Shown here in pieces: positions 42,946 through 51,978 of a DNA stretch of 64,000 bases. The position numbers and the translations under genes are program-made. The stretch's first letter is position 1, and each line of letters opens with the position of its first letter. The notes under the pieces were generated by a model. It saw only the letters and a list, made by a program, of their open reading frames with translations. It was not told the DNA's origin and searched no databases. Origin of the DNA: Formosa haliotis (GTDB taxonomy: Bacteria; Bacteroidota; Bacteroidia; Flavobacteriales; Flavobacteriaceae); NCBI RefSeq assembly GCF_001685485.1, contig NZ_BDEL01000001.1, forward strand, positions 3,879,501 through 3,943,500. Direction: 5' to 3'.

Positions 42946-43428
42946 TCATTTTACATCCAACTTTTGAGATTGACCCGTTTTTAGCCGTGTAAGTATGAGA
43001 TCAATGCGTCTTTTGTTTTCCTGTTGTAGTAATGTAGGATATAAATTCATAAATATATTCACAATCATTATTATTAGACCGAATAAAAAATTGTGAGTGA
43101 TACTTTTATAAAGGGCAAAGCAAGTCACAAATAGGAATCCTATTAAATGACTTATTTCTGCCATAGTCATTTCTTTTCGTATTTCAGTTAAATCTGATTT
43201 ATTATTATTCAATTTTATTTTCTGATTAAAAAATTTAAAAAAAGAATTTTTTACAATCCATTTAAAATAATCAATTCCAATATGCCTATTTAAAGATTTA
43301 CTTTTTATAAAATTCAGATTTGATATTTTTTTATAGTATTTAGTTTTAACAAGAACACTATTAATAATCATGCCGACTATCCATGATATAAATGATATTG
43401 ATATTCCGAATGTAAAATATGTAATCAT
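42946..43428 (-). CDS. Membrane hypothetical protein, possible stranded cassette gene (160 aa)
   Basis: Three predicted membrane helices (TFGISISFISWIVGMII; the region FLFVTCFALYKSI; NFLFGLIIMIVNIFMN) and a basic cytosolic loop. No family recognised. Upstream of it the sequence reads AATTATGGTAACGG, then degraded IS1182 sequence, which is the layout found at three borders inside the main array. The matching left repeat is not found, so this would be a relic cassette outside the ICE. Confidence 0.5.
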   Translation of the reverse strand: MITYFTFGISISFISWIVGMIINSVLVKTKYYKKISNLNFIKSKSLNRHIGIDYFKWIVKNSFFKFFNQKIKLNNNKSDLTEIRKEMTMAEISHLIGFLFVTCFALYKSITHNFLFGLIIMIVNIFMNLYPTLLQQENKRRIDLILTRLKTGQSQKLDVK

Positions 43429-43467
43429 AATCCTTTTGAATTCAGGAATTTTATTAATTATGGTAAC

Positions 43468-43562
43468 GGTAGTTTGTCCTCCAACAGTATCTTTAATTTC
43501 TACTAAAATACAGGTTTTTGGTAGGAGATGTAGCCTAAGATTTTATTTTTTAAATTTTGTGC
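43468..43562 (-). mobile_element. Degraded IS1182 left end
   Basis: TTTCTACTAAAATACAG and the following GTAGCCTAAGATTTTATTTT correspond to the left end and transposase 3' end of the intact copies (TTTCTACTAAAATACAG, GAGCTAAGATTCTATATTTT) with many substitutions. Only about 95 bp remain. The terminal bases after AACGG read TAGTTTGTC in place of CAGTCTGTC. Confidence 0.6.
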
Positions 43563-43774
43563 TGAGCTGGTATGGGGAAAGGAAAAACCTAATTCGTTTA
43601 GCTGTTAACAGGGGCAAGGATACGCTTGGAGTCGCACTAGAATGGAAGGATGAGCAATAGTTCAAAATCTTATTTTAGAAACTGCAATAAGCCTAAAACG
43701 GTAAAAGATGACAGGTTTTGTTCGTTAAACCTAACACGTTGCATGATAGGTTTCATTAATTAACAGCTAGTACT

Positions 43775-43842
43775 TATTTTACGGTAGGGTAGCGGAAGCA
43801 CTCCGTTGCTTGATGAATAACGGAGCCATCCACTGGTTTAGT
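43775..43842 (+). mobile_element. Degraded group II intron 3' end
   Basis: TTTTACGGTAG, then ACTCCGTTGC...AACGGAGCCATCCACTGG, matches the last 65 nt of the array introns (GTACGGTGG, ACTCCGTCAT...GGCGGAGCCATCCACTCG) with a longer loop and substitutions. The preceding 170 bp may be further remnant but are too diverged to align by eye. Confidence 0.55.
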
Positions 43843-43901
43843 AGTAGTTTTAATTACAAACTATTTATAGTATAAAATTATCCATATTATATGTTTCTTT
43901 T

Positions 43902-44282
43902 CTATTCGCCTTTTAAGATGGGTGCGTATTTGTTCCAATTTGCCACAATAACCCAAATATTAATTGCTAATAATATGAATCCGATTCCAATGCCTGATAT
44001 GTCGAGTACTAAGTGATGAACAAATATTCCTACCATAACAGGAAGTATCACTAAGGCTCCCAATGCTCTAGTTTTTGGGATGGCGATTAGGGTTCCTCCA
44101 ATGATTTCTATAATTGCAACAAGCGGAAAAATCCATTTAATTGTCATAAAAGCACCCATAATTTGCATCATTTCTTCAGACATCTCGGGCATGGGCATAT
44201 AGTTGAAGAATTTGTTTAACCCTGAATTAATCATCATTAATCCGAATAGTATACATAAAACTGTAAGAATCTTGTTTTTCAT
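43902..44282 (-). CDS. DoxX-family membrane protein (126 aa)
   Basis: Four membrane helices. The first (LTVLCILFGLMMINSGLNKF) carries the family's G-x-x-K/F ending, and the second (WIFPLVAIIEIIGGTLIAIP) the conserved E-x-x-G-G. The others span residues 75-95 and 98-118. DoxX-type proteins are linked to quinone- or thiol-related redox stress in several bacteria. It is transcribed away from an HxlR-type regulator that shares its promoter region, so it is the probable target of that regulator. Confidence 0.85.
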   Translation of the reverse strand: MKNKILTVLCILFGLMMINSGLNKFFNYMPMPEMSEEMMQIMGAFMTIKWIFPLVAIIEIIGGTLIAIPKTRALGALVILPVMVGIFVHHLVLDISGIGIGFILLAINIWVIVANWNKYAPILKGE

Positions 44283-44327
44283 CTTTAAATTGTTTTAATT
44301 AATAATACGACAAAATTAACTATTTTT

Positions 44328-44381
44328 GATTACCATTAGTAATCAGTTACCTAAAGGTAATCAGTTACTTTAAGGTAATCA
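44328..44381. promoter_or_regulatory. Repeated palindromic operator between doxX-like and hxlR-like genes
   Basis: GATTACCATTAGTAATC (44328-44344) is a near palindrome. GTAATCAGTTAC occurs at 44339-44350 and 44357-44368, and GGTAATCATT begins at 44373. The repeats are about 18 bp apart, which puts them on one DNA face two turns apart and fits cooperative binding of HxlR dimers. Confidence 0.6.
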
Positions 44382-44395
44382 TTAAAATAATTGAA

Positions 44396-44770
44396 ATGAA
44401 AAAAAAAGAACATAAAGAGTGTATGTCTGCTTTATTACCAGTAAAGGACACTTTAGATGTAATAGGTGGAAAATGGAAACTATTAATTTTAATCTCTATT
44501 TGGGAGGGTAATAAGCATTTTAGGGAGATAGAACGAAGCATTCCAAAGTTAAGTACCAAAGTTTTGTCAAAGGAATTGAAAGATATGGAAGAAAATCAGT
44601 TGATTACTAGAACTGTTTTAAGTGGTTTTCCTGTCCGAACACAATATACACCAACGGAGCATTCTAAAACGTTAGGAAAAGTCATTTTTGAATTGCATCA
44701 ATGGGGTGTCAATCATAGAAAGAAAATCTTTGGACAAACATCAGAAGCAGAAAGTTCAATTGGTGCGTAG
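44396..44770 (+). CDS. HxlR-family transcriptional regulator (124 aa)
   Basis: Winged-helix regulator of the HxlR type: CMSALLPVKDTLDVIGGKWK, then LLILISIWEGNKHFREIERS, then KVLSKELKDMEENQLITRTV. The N-terminal Cys (KECMSALL) is the redox-sensing residue in related family members. Complete length. Divergent from a DoxX-like gene across a repeated palindromic operator, so it probably represses that gene and itself. Confidence 0.9.
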   Translation: MKKKEHKECMSALLPVKDTLDVIGGKWKLLILISIWEGNKHFREIERSIPKLSTKVLSKELKDMEENQLITRTVLSGFPVRTQYTPTEHSKTLGKVIFELHQWGVNHRKKIFGQTSEAESSIGA

Positions 44771-44929
44771 TCTGCATTCGTATTACATCATGGCAAAACG
44801 AAAGCCCGTGTAATAACTTTCTATGGTTTTATCTTTTGAGTTTCGCAGGGAGCCTGATCGGAAAAGGAAAAACCTTATTCGTTTAGGGTTATCAACTTTA
44901 ATGAAACGTTAACGTACTTTTACGACACT

Positions 44930-46256
44930 ATCCTAAAAAGTGTGTAAGTTCAAAATTTCAGGGTTAAATTATTTATAGTTTAATCCTATTTTCAAATATA
45001 GCTAAAAATTGATTTAGTATAATTCCCCAGTTTCTTATGAGCTTCGTCCATTTTTTAGTACTTTATCTTAGGGCTAAAAATACAGATTTCATTACAGCAT
45101 CATCCGTTGGAAAAGAGAGCTTGTTTTTGGTATATTTTCTAATTTTTCCATTTAGATTTTCTATTAGGTTAGTTGTGTAAATTATAGTTCTTATTTCAAT
45201 TGGAAAATCAAAGAATACTGTAAGCTCATCCCAATTATTTTCCCAACTTTTAATAGCATAAGAATATTTGGAGTCCCATTTAATTTTAAAGTCTTTTAAA
45301 GCAGCTTTGGCAGTCTCTTTTGTTGGGGCTGTATAGATTTGCTTCATATCACGAGTAAATTCTTTTTTGTCCTTCCAGACCACATAGCGACACGAGTTTC
45401 TTATTTAGTGCACAACACATATTTGTGTCGTAGAGTTCGGAAAAATGGTTTTAATAGTATCTGTAAATCCATTTAAATTATCGGTAGCTGTGATAAGTAT
45501 ATCTTGGGTTCCTCTAGCCTTAATATCGGTTAAAACACTCATCCAAAAGGAAGAAGATTCGTTTTTGCCTAACCATAATCCTAGCACCTCTTTTTTGCCA
45601 TCGGTTCTCAGTCCAATAGCTATATAGATGGTCTTGTTAATGACTTTAGAATTCTCTCTAACTTTAAATACAATGCCATCCATCCAAACAATTAAGTAAG
45701 TAGCTTCTAGCGGTCTGTTTCTCCAAGTAATAACATCTTCTGTGATTCTATCTGTAATTCTTGAGATGGTGGAGGTAGATATATTAAAATCGTATAGCTC
45801 TCGGATCTGCTCTTCGATATCACTATTACTCATACCTTTAGCATACAGTGATATAATAATGTTTTCTATACCTTCTGTGGTGCTTTCTCTTTTCTTTACA
45901 ATCATTGGGTTAAATGAGCTATCTCGGTCTCTTGGAACCTGTATTTGAGCTTCTCCCAAAGAAGATTTTAGCTTCTTTTTACTATAACCGTTACGTAGGT
46001 TTTTGGACTTACTTTTTTGATGTTTTTCGTAATCCACATGAGCATCCAATTCACCTTCCAGCATCTGCTCTATACCTCGCTTATGTAGCTGTTCTAAAAA
46101 AGAGGTTAGCTCTGGTGCGTTCTTGAATTGCTTTAAAAAGTCTTCGTTTAATAAATCTTCTGGTTTCATAAATGTGTAAAATTTAAAATTAATAAATAAA
46201 AAATCTCAGATCATATTTTGACCTGAGATTTCAAAACTTACACAGTTTATGAGATA
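44930..46256 (-). mobile_element. IS256-family insertion sequence, inactive
   Basis: Imperfect terminal repeats: GTGTGTAAGTTCAAAATTTCAGG on the left (halves GTGTGTAAGTT and AAATTTCAGG) and CCTGAGATTTCAAAACTTACAC on the right (halves CCTGAGATTT and AACTTACAC). One transposase reading frame with two nonsense codons lies between. No clear target duplication. The right inverted repeat also acts as a downstream flank for the core chromosome. Confidence 0.75.
44973..46169 (-). pseudogene. IS256-family transposase with two in-frame stops
   Basis: The N-terminal 254 residues (MKPEDLLNEDFLKQFKNAPE) hold the IS256 segments ELDAHVDYEKHQKSKSKNLR and IVWMDGIVFKVREN (first Asp). TAA at 45405-45407 follows TQICVVH. 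The same frame resumes as [16 protein letters not shown] and runs through [20 protein letters not shown] (Glu) to a second TAA at 45063-45065. It then continues as STKKWTKLIRNWGIILNQFL to the natural stop at 44973. No frameshift, only two point mutations, so inactivation is fairly recent. The mutator-type DDE core is otherwise preserved. Confidence 0.88.
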
Positions 46257-46261
46257 CTGCC

Positions 46262-46641
46262 TAATTTAACTATTTATCCAATTTTTTGATGTTAGTCCAT
46301 TCTTTATCTATTAGTGTTTACACATAACCTTTCAGATTGAACTTATCTACGACTTTTAAATATAATAAAACTCGTTAACTCGGATTTAAAATCCGAGTAA
46401 TAAATAGCAAGAATTTTTAAGTTTAAATCGTTTAGTATTTTCTTTTTCTAAAATAAATAAGAATAAAGGTAATAGTAAGGTTTTAGGTACGAATTATAAA
46501 TCCGAACCATCGCAGAGCGAATTGATATAGGCGATAGAGTTAGTATTCAGGCGCGGAATAGTAGTCCGCGCCATGGTTGTGTGTTTACAAATAGGCTCTA
46601 TTACAGAGCGAATCGACATAAGTTATTAAGAGATATCCTAT
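46262..46641. other. Gene-free region with strong hairpins before the core genes
   Basis: Two perfect hairpins: ACTCGGATTT with AAATCCGAGT (about 46378-46398) and GGCGCGGA with TCCGCGCC (about 46552-46574). A diverged direct repeat, CAGAGCGAATTGATATAGG and CAGAGCGAATCGACATAAG, lies near 46514 and 46605. This looks like a small REP-like palindrome group. No gene. Confidence 0.5.
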
Positions 46642-47910
46642 TTATTTGTTACTCTTCTCTTTAGGTCTAATAATCATTCTAAACGACTGATCTTTATTAA
46701 TGTAATAGCCCATCCAGTCGTAAAACGCTCGCATGCGGTTTCTAAAATTAACAAGAGACATAATATGAACAAATATCCAAACGCACCATGCAATAAACCC
46801 TTTTAAAAAGAATTTATGATTTGGTCCATCGGTTACCGCTTTGTTACTTCCTATGATAGCCATAGAGCCTTTATCTTGGTAGTTAAAAGGTTCCCATGCG
46901 TTTCGATTTAAATTTTTACCTAAATTTTTAGCTTGCTGAATGGCTACTTGCGCTAGTTGTGGATGTCCGTCGGGGTAGTCTTTATCCCCACAAACGATAG
47001 AGGTATCGCCAATAGCATAAATATTTGTATGGCCTTCAACCAAATTAAAGGTGTTTGTTTTTAATCGTTTGCCACGGCCGTAATTTTCGTCTTTAAACCC
47101 TTTAAATGTACGAGCCGATATTCCTGCTGCCCAAATTAAGTTTCTGGAGTGTATTTCGGTATCATCGGAAAGGGACACGATATCGTCTTTAAAATCTTTT
47201 ACAAAAGTGTTCAGTTTTATAATTACCCCGTATTCTTTTAATTTTTCGTAGGTATAGCCTTGAGTTTTTTTGGACATGGCCGCGAGTACCGCATCTTGCC
47301 CGTCAATTAAATAAATATTACCAAGGTCGCTAGTATTTAATTCAGGATAATCTTTGGTTAAAATATGCAAACGCATTTCCGAAAATAATCCAGATAATTC
47401 AACTCCAGTAGGTCCGGCTCCGGCGATAACAAAAGAGAGTAGTTTTTTTCGTTGCTCCGGATCGGTTATTCTTGTGGCGCGCTCTAAACGTGTAAAAATA
47501 AGATTCCTTAAAGCTAATGCATCAGAAATGGTTTTCATAGGCAAACTCTTTTCTTCTATATTTTTGTTCCCGAAGAAATTTGTTTCGGCACCAGAAGCCA
47601 TGACTAGAATGTCGTAATGTAATTCGCCATTTTTTAAAATGATTTTATTTTCTGAAGGAATGATTTCTTGAAGTTCGCCCATCCAGAATTTTACATTGTC
47701 GTATTTTCTAAGAATTTTTCTAAACGGATAACTAATAGCCGAAGGCTCCATAAAACCAGCTGCAACTTGATATAATAGTGGTGGAAAAAAATTGTAGTTA
47801 TTTAAATCAACTAAAATAATCTGGTATTGGTGTGCATGCTTTAATTGATTGAGCAACTCTAAGCCGGCAAAACCACCACCTACAACTATAATTGTTTTCT
47901 TATTTTCCAT
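46642..47910 (-). CDS. NADH dehydrogenase type II (NDH-2), 422 aa
   Basis: FAD-dependent NADH:quinone oxidoreductase that feeds electrons into the membrane without pumping protons. FAD site: TIIVVGGGFAGLELLNQL at the N-terminus. NADH site: FVIAGAGPTGVELSG near residue 165. The C-terminal FAD segment IYAIGDTSIVCGD lies near residue 300. The last 60 residues include a hydrophobic amphipathic stretch (FIAWCVWIFVHIMSLVNF) for membrane attachment, longer than in the shortest NDH-2 enzymes. Single gene, first in the core block. Confidence 0.93.
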   Translation of the reverse strand: MENKKTIIVVGGGFAGLELLNQLKHAHQYQIILVDLNNYNFFPPLLYQVAAGFMEPSAISYPFRKILRKYDNVKFWMGELQEIIPSENKIILKNGELHYDILVMASGAETNFFGNKNIEEKSLPMKTISDALALRNLIFTRLERATRITDPEQRKKLLSFVIAGAGPTGVELSGLFSEMRLHILTKDYPELNTSDLGNIYLIDGQDAVLAAMSKKTQGYTYEKLKEYGVIIKLNTFVKDFKDDIVSLSDDTEIHSRNLIWAAGISARTFKGFKDENYGRGKRLKTNTFNLVEGHTNIYAIGDTSIVCGDKDYPDGHPQLAQVAIQQAKNLGKNLNRNAWEPFNYQDKGSMAIIGSNKAVTDGPNHKFFLKGFIAWCVWIFVHIMSLVNFRNRMRAFYDWMGYYINKDQSFRMIIRPKEKSNK

Positions 47911-48068
47911 GGTAAAAGGTTTAAAATTGGTTGTGTTGGACTCAAATATAGTATGGTTTTTTTTATTAAAATAGCAACTTAGGAATTAGATGTTTTTCAA
48001 ACGTTTTCAATTTTAAAATTAATTTTATTGGCTTTTATTTTTTGGTTTTTTTAAGGTTGCACGATAAA

Positions 48069-48105
48069 AAAAGTCCTTTCAAAATTTAATTTTGAAAGGA
48101 CTTTT
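48069..48105. terminator. Terminator after the DUF349 gene
   Basis: AAAAGTCCTTTCAAAATT and AATTTTGAAAGGACTTTT form an 18-bp perfect stem. It lies 90 bp after the DUF349 stop and 160 bp before the NDH-2 start, and its A/T tracts suit termination in both directions. Confidence 0.85.
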
Positions 48106-48197
48106 AAAAGTTATCTCTTTGTAAGCAGACTTAAACAATGTCTTATTTTAGTTCGGTAATGCATTTAAATTTTACATCAAATAAACGTATAGACTAT

Positions 48198-50126
48198 TTA
48201 GTACAAAGCTTTTATTTTAGAAAGCTTTGTTTTCCAAAGTTTTAATTCGTCTTTATGCTTTTTAATATTAACATGAACTTCTTTTACCAAAGGATTATCG
48301 GCTTTTACATTAGTAAAAAACTGTAAGTTGTTTTCTAACTGATTAATTTCACCTTTTACCTCGTCTATTTTCTTGCGTATAAATAGGCGTTCGTTGTCTA
48401 GATATCTTGAGTCATCTGCATTACTAAGCTCGTCTAATTTGTTTTCAAACTTAATAAGTTCGGCTTCTTCTTTGTTTAATTTTACTTGTTTAAATAATTC
48501 GTCTAGAGCCTTATTAAATTTTCCTTCTATATAGCGTTTATTATTTGGCACACGACCAATCGCTTTCCATGCAGAGATTTGGGCTTTTATAAGCTCTAAA
48601 TCTTTTTCTTTATCGCTTGTAAATTCTAGTGTTTTTAAGCTGTCTAAAAGTTCAGTCTTGGCTTTAAAAGCAGCAATCTCCACTTCGTTTTCAGCATTCT
48701 TTTTAGAGTGTAATTTGTCGAAATACGCATTACAAGCAGCCTTAAAACGTTTCCAAATTTTGTCGCTGTCTTTACGCGGAACATGACCAATTTTTTTCCA
48801 ATCGTTTTGTATGCGCTTCATTAAAGCAGTGGTAGTATCGCTATCTTCGCTGTCTTGATGTTCTTCAGCAATTTTAATTAATTCTAATTTTTTCTGAAGA
48901 TTTTCAAATTGTTCTTTCTTTAAATCTTTGTAGAATACATTCTTTTTACGGTTAAACGTTCTAACCGTATCCTTAAATTTGGCCCAAGTAGATTCGTTTA
49001 CTTTTAACGGCACCTTTCCAGCACTAAAAAAAGCTTCTCTTAACTGTTCAACTTCTTTAATTTTGGCTTGCCATCCGTTATGCGATTTAGCACCTTCGGC
49101 TGTTAAAGCTTCAATTTTTTCAATGATTTCAGTTTTCTTTTCTAGATTCTTTTCGTAAACTTTATCTAATTCACCATAATACGCTTGGCGTTTATTATGA
49201 ATGATTTTTGTGGCCGCTTTAAAACGATTCCAAATGTCTTCTCTGTGTTCTTTAGAGACAGGACCAAGCTCTTCTTTCCACATTTTATGAAGTACTTGCA
49301 GCTCTCTAAACGAACGATTAGTATCCTCGTCTTTCGCTAATTCTTCTGCACGGTCTATAATTTTTAGTTTTAATTCTAGATTGTGCTTAAAATCTAAATC
49401 TCTTAAATCGCGATTTAAATGAAGAAAATCGTAAAATATTTCAACATGATGGTGATAACTGTTCCATGCATTATTGTATTTATCTCTAGGAATAGGACCG
49501 GCATTACGCCACTGTTCTTGTAAATCTTTAAAATGCTTATAGGTAGTATTTATGTTTTCTTCAACATTAATTAAACCTTTAATTTCTTCAATAATGCGAA
49601 GTCTATTTTCAAGATTTCCTTTTAAGTTGTTTTCAATATTTTTATAATGCGCATGAAGTTTTCCACGGTAATCTTTATAGGCATCTTTAAAACGTTTCTG
49701 TACCGGACTAGAATAGTAGAAATCAATTTCGTTACCACCTTCGTTTAAAAAGTCTTCCTTTTTTTCGTCGATTAAAGCATTAAATTTTGAATTGAATTCG
49801 TTTTTAATACCATCGACATGTTCTTTTATGGCTTGAACTTTTTCGTTAGCAACCAATTTTTCGAGTTCGATAACTAAGGCTTCTAACGACATGCTGTCGT
49901 ATTCTTTAAAAGGAATCGTGTGGCGTTCGTTATTGCCTTCATCTTCGGCATCTTCGGCATTTGAAGCTTCAATTTCTTCAAATACAACATCTTCATTTTT
50001 GATATCTTCTACAGATGCTGAAGGCGCTTCAGTAGTAGGTGTTGATTGGTTTTCTTCCGAAGGAACTTGTGTCTGTTTTTTTTCTTCGTTTCCGTCTACA
50101 GGTTGTAGGTTATCTTGCTCTGACAT
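48198..50126 (-). CDS. DUF349 repeat protein (642 aa)
   Basis: An acidic low-complexity N-terminus of about 80 residues (Gln/Glu/Ser/Thr rich) is followed by about six DUF349 helical repeats. Each has a W-K-x-x/F motif, such as LQEQWRNAGPIPRDKYNNAW, LHKMWKEELGPVSKEHREDI and IQNDWKKIGHVPRKDSDKIW. Coiled-coil character throughout. The family is conserved in flavobacteria but has no established role. The following order (aroE, DUF368 pair) is the usual flavobacterial one. Confidence 0.9.
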   Translation of the reverse strand: MSEQDNLQPVDGNEEKKQTQVPSEENQSTPTTEAPSASVEDIKNEDVVFEEIEASNAEDAEDEGNNERHTIPFKEYDSMSLEALVIELEKLVANEKVQAIKEHVDGIKNEFNSKFNALIDEKKEDFLNEGGNEIDFYYSSPVQKRFKDAYKDYRGKLHAHYKNIENNLKGNLENRLRIIEEIKGLINVEENINTTYKHFKDLQEQWRNAGPIPRDKYNNAWNSYHHHVEIFYDFLHLNRDLRDLDFKHNLELKLKIIDRAEELAKDEDTNRSFRELQVLHKMWKEELGPVSKEHREDIWNRFKAATKIIHNKRQAYYGELDKVYEKNLEKKTEIIEKIEALTAEGAKSHNGWQAKIKEVEQLREAFFSAGKVPLKVNESTWAKFKDTVRTFNRKKNVFYKDLKKEQFENLQKKLELIKIAEEHQDSEDSDTTTALMKRIQNDWKKIGHVPRKDSDKIWKRFKAACNAYFDKLHSKKNAENEVEIAAFKAKTELLDSLKTLEFTSDKEKDLELIKAQISAWKAIGRVPNNKRYIEGKFNKALDELFKQVKLNKEEAELIKFENKLDELSNADDSRYLDNERLFIRKKIDEVKGEINQLENNLQFFTNVKADNPLVKEVHVNIKKHKDELKLWKTKLSKIKALY

Positions 50127-50228
50127 TTTAAAAAATGTTTTGGTTCATTAAAATTAGTTCTTAAAGATACTAACAACTCTCATAATTACAAAGTGTTGGA
50201 TTGTATTAATGAAAGCTATTTTGTGGTT

Positions 50229-50966
50229 TTATAGATTCCAGATCTCCCATGCTTTCTCTGCTTGTAAAACTAGCATGTTGAGTCCGTTTAAAGTTGTGGC
50301 TTTTCGTTCTCTTCCGTTTCTTAAAAATGTAGTTTCTTCTGGATTATAGATTAAATCGAAAAGTAAGTGTTGGTTTGTAATTCCTTGATACGGGATATCT
50401 GGACAATCGCTAATATTTGGAAAAGTTCCTACAGGCGAACAATTAATTATTAATTTATGAGTGTTTATAACATCTTCTGTTAAGGAATCATAACTAATAG
50501 TTTGATCGTTTTTTGGAGATCGAGACACGTATTTAAAGTTTATTTTCAACTTTTTTAAGGCATAAGCAATAGCTTTACTAGCGCCCCCGGTACCAAGAAT
50601 TAGTGCCTCTTTATGATGTGGCTGTAAGTAAGGTTTTAATGAGTTTTTAAAGCCGTAATAATCGGTATTATAACCAATAAGTTTTCCTTTTCTAGTAATT
50701 TTTATGGTATTTACGGCCCCGATGTCTTTAGCTTTTTTGTCTAATTTATCTAGGTAAACCATAACCTGTTCCTTGTAAGGAATGGTTACGTTTAATCCTT
50801 TTACTTCGGAATGATTTTTAAATATGGAAGGAAATTCTGAAATATCCTCTAAATCAAAATTTTGATACGTGGTGTCTGTAATATTTAAATCTTCAAATTT
50901 TTGTTTGAAATAATTACTAGAGAAAGAATACGAAATTTGCTTTCCTACAAGACCTAATTTATTCAT
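50229..50966 (-). CDS. aroE: Shikimate dehydrogenase
   Basis: Reduces 3-dehydroshikimate to shikimate with NADPH (aromatic amino acid pathway). Substrate motif GKQISYSFSSNYF, catalytic Lys in GLNVTIPYKEQVM, and Asp in YNTDYYGFKNSL. NADP-binding loop ILGTGGASKAIAYALKKL at about residue 120. 245 residues, short but complete for the flavobacterial form. It overlaps the DUF368 gene upstream by 8 bp, so the two are co-translated. Confidence 0.93.
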   Translation of the reverse strand: MNKLGLVGKQISYSFSSNYFKQKFEDLNITDTTYQNFDLEDISEFPSIFKNHSEVKGLNVTIPYKEQVMVYLDKLDKKAKDIGAVNTIKITRKGKLIGYNTDYYGFKNSLKPYLQPHHKEALILGTGGASKAIAYALKKLKINFKYVSRSPKNDQTISYDSLTEDVINTHKLIINCSPVGTFPNISDCPDIPYQGITNQHLLFDLIYNPEETTFLRNGRERKATTLNGLNMLVLQAEKAWEIWNL

Positions 50967-51978
50967 GAACTGTTCGTGTTTTGTCGCCGTAAACTCCTAA
51001 CCATAATACCATACCTATGCCTAAAGCAATAAGAAAAACGGCAAAATAGGTTTCAGGATTTAAATCGGGAATGAATCGTATATAATTGGTAACTACTTTA
51101 TTTCCTGTAGAATCTAAAGCGAATTCACCATTTTCTAATGTTTTATGTATGGTGTGTTTCCAGGGCCAAACAACACCCAAAGATCCTACTATAAACCCTA
51201 TAATAGAAGCCATGGTAATACTTTTATAATGTTTTAAAATATAACTCAGCACGTGCGAAAACGTCACTAAACCGGTAATAGAACCTAAGGTGAATACGGC
51301 TAATACTTTTAATAAACGCATGCGGTAAGGATCGGAAGTAAAGTCGAAATTCCATTTTATGATATCGGCAAAAGTATCGTATAACGCATTTACAGAGTCT
51401 ACAAGAAGTAGTACATAATTGCCTAATAAAATTAAAATAAACGAACCCGAAAACCCAGGGAGAGTCATTCCCGATACACTAATTATACCGCAGAAAAATA
51501 CAAACCAAAGGTTGTCGTTTTCTTTGGCAGGATCTAAAAAGCTTATGCTAATCCCTAGAATAGTTCCTATAATTAGGGCTATTAGGGTTTTGTAATTCCA
51601 GTCTTCGAAATCTTTACTTATGTAATAAATGGAACCGATAATCATTCCAAAGAAAACACTCCAAACAAACAATTCGTAATGTTGAATGAGGTAGTCTAGT
51701 ATTTTTGAAACACTAAAATAACTAATAATCATTCCTAAAAATAGCAAGCCTAAAAACCGACCATTTATATATTGATAGAAACTTTTAAACCGACCATTAA
51801 TAAGGAGTTTAAATGCCTTACCATTTATTTTTTGTAACGAATAAATAAACTCTTCATAAAAGCCAGAAACAAATGCGACAACGCCACCAGAAATTCCAGG
51901 AACCTTATTGGCGGCTCCCATACCTAATCCCTTTAGGACTAAGAAAATTTTATCGGATAATGTTCTCGTACTTTCCAT
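50959..51978 (-). CDS. DUF368 membrane protein, second paralog (339 aa)
   Basis: Polytopic membrane protein of the DUF368 family, some of whose members are lipid-carrier (undecaprenyl phosphate) translocases. The signature GLGMGAANKVPGISGGVVAF occurs at residue 14, its inverted repeat half ISVSGMTLPGFSGSFILILL near residue 175. About nine membrane helices. One base overlap with the paralog upstream and 8 bp with aroE. The N-terminal motif has Asn-Lys where the paralog has Asp-Ala. Confidence 0.9.
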   Translation of the reverse strand: MESTRTLSDKIFLVLKGLGMGAANKVPGISGGVVAFVSGFYEEFIYSLQKINGKAFKLLINGRFKSFYQYINGRFLGLLFLGMIISYFSVSKILDYLIQHYELFVWSVFFGMIIGSIYYISKDFEDWNYKTLIALIIGTILGISISFLDPAKENDNLWFVFFCGIISVSGMTLPGFSGSFILILLGNYVLLLVDSVNALYDTFADIIKWNFDFTSDPYRMRLLKVLAVFTLGSITGLVTFSHVLSYILKHYKSITMASIIGFIVGSLGVVWPWKHTIHKTLENGEFALDSTGNKVVTNYIRFIPDLNPETYFAVFLIALGIGMVLWLGVYGDKTRTVHE

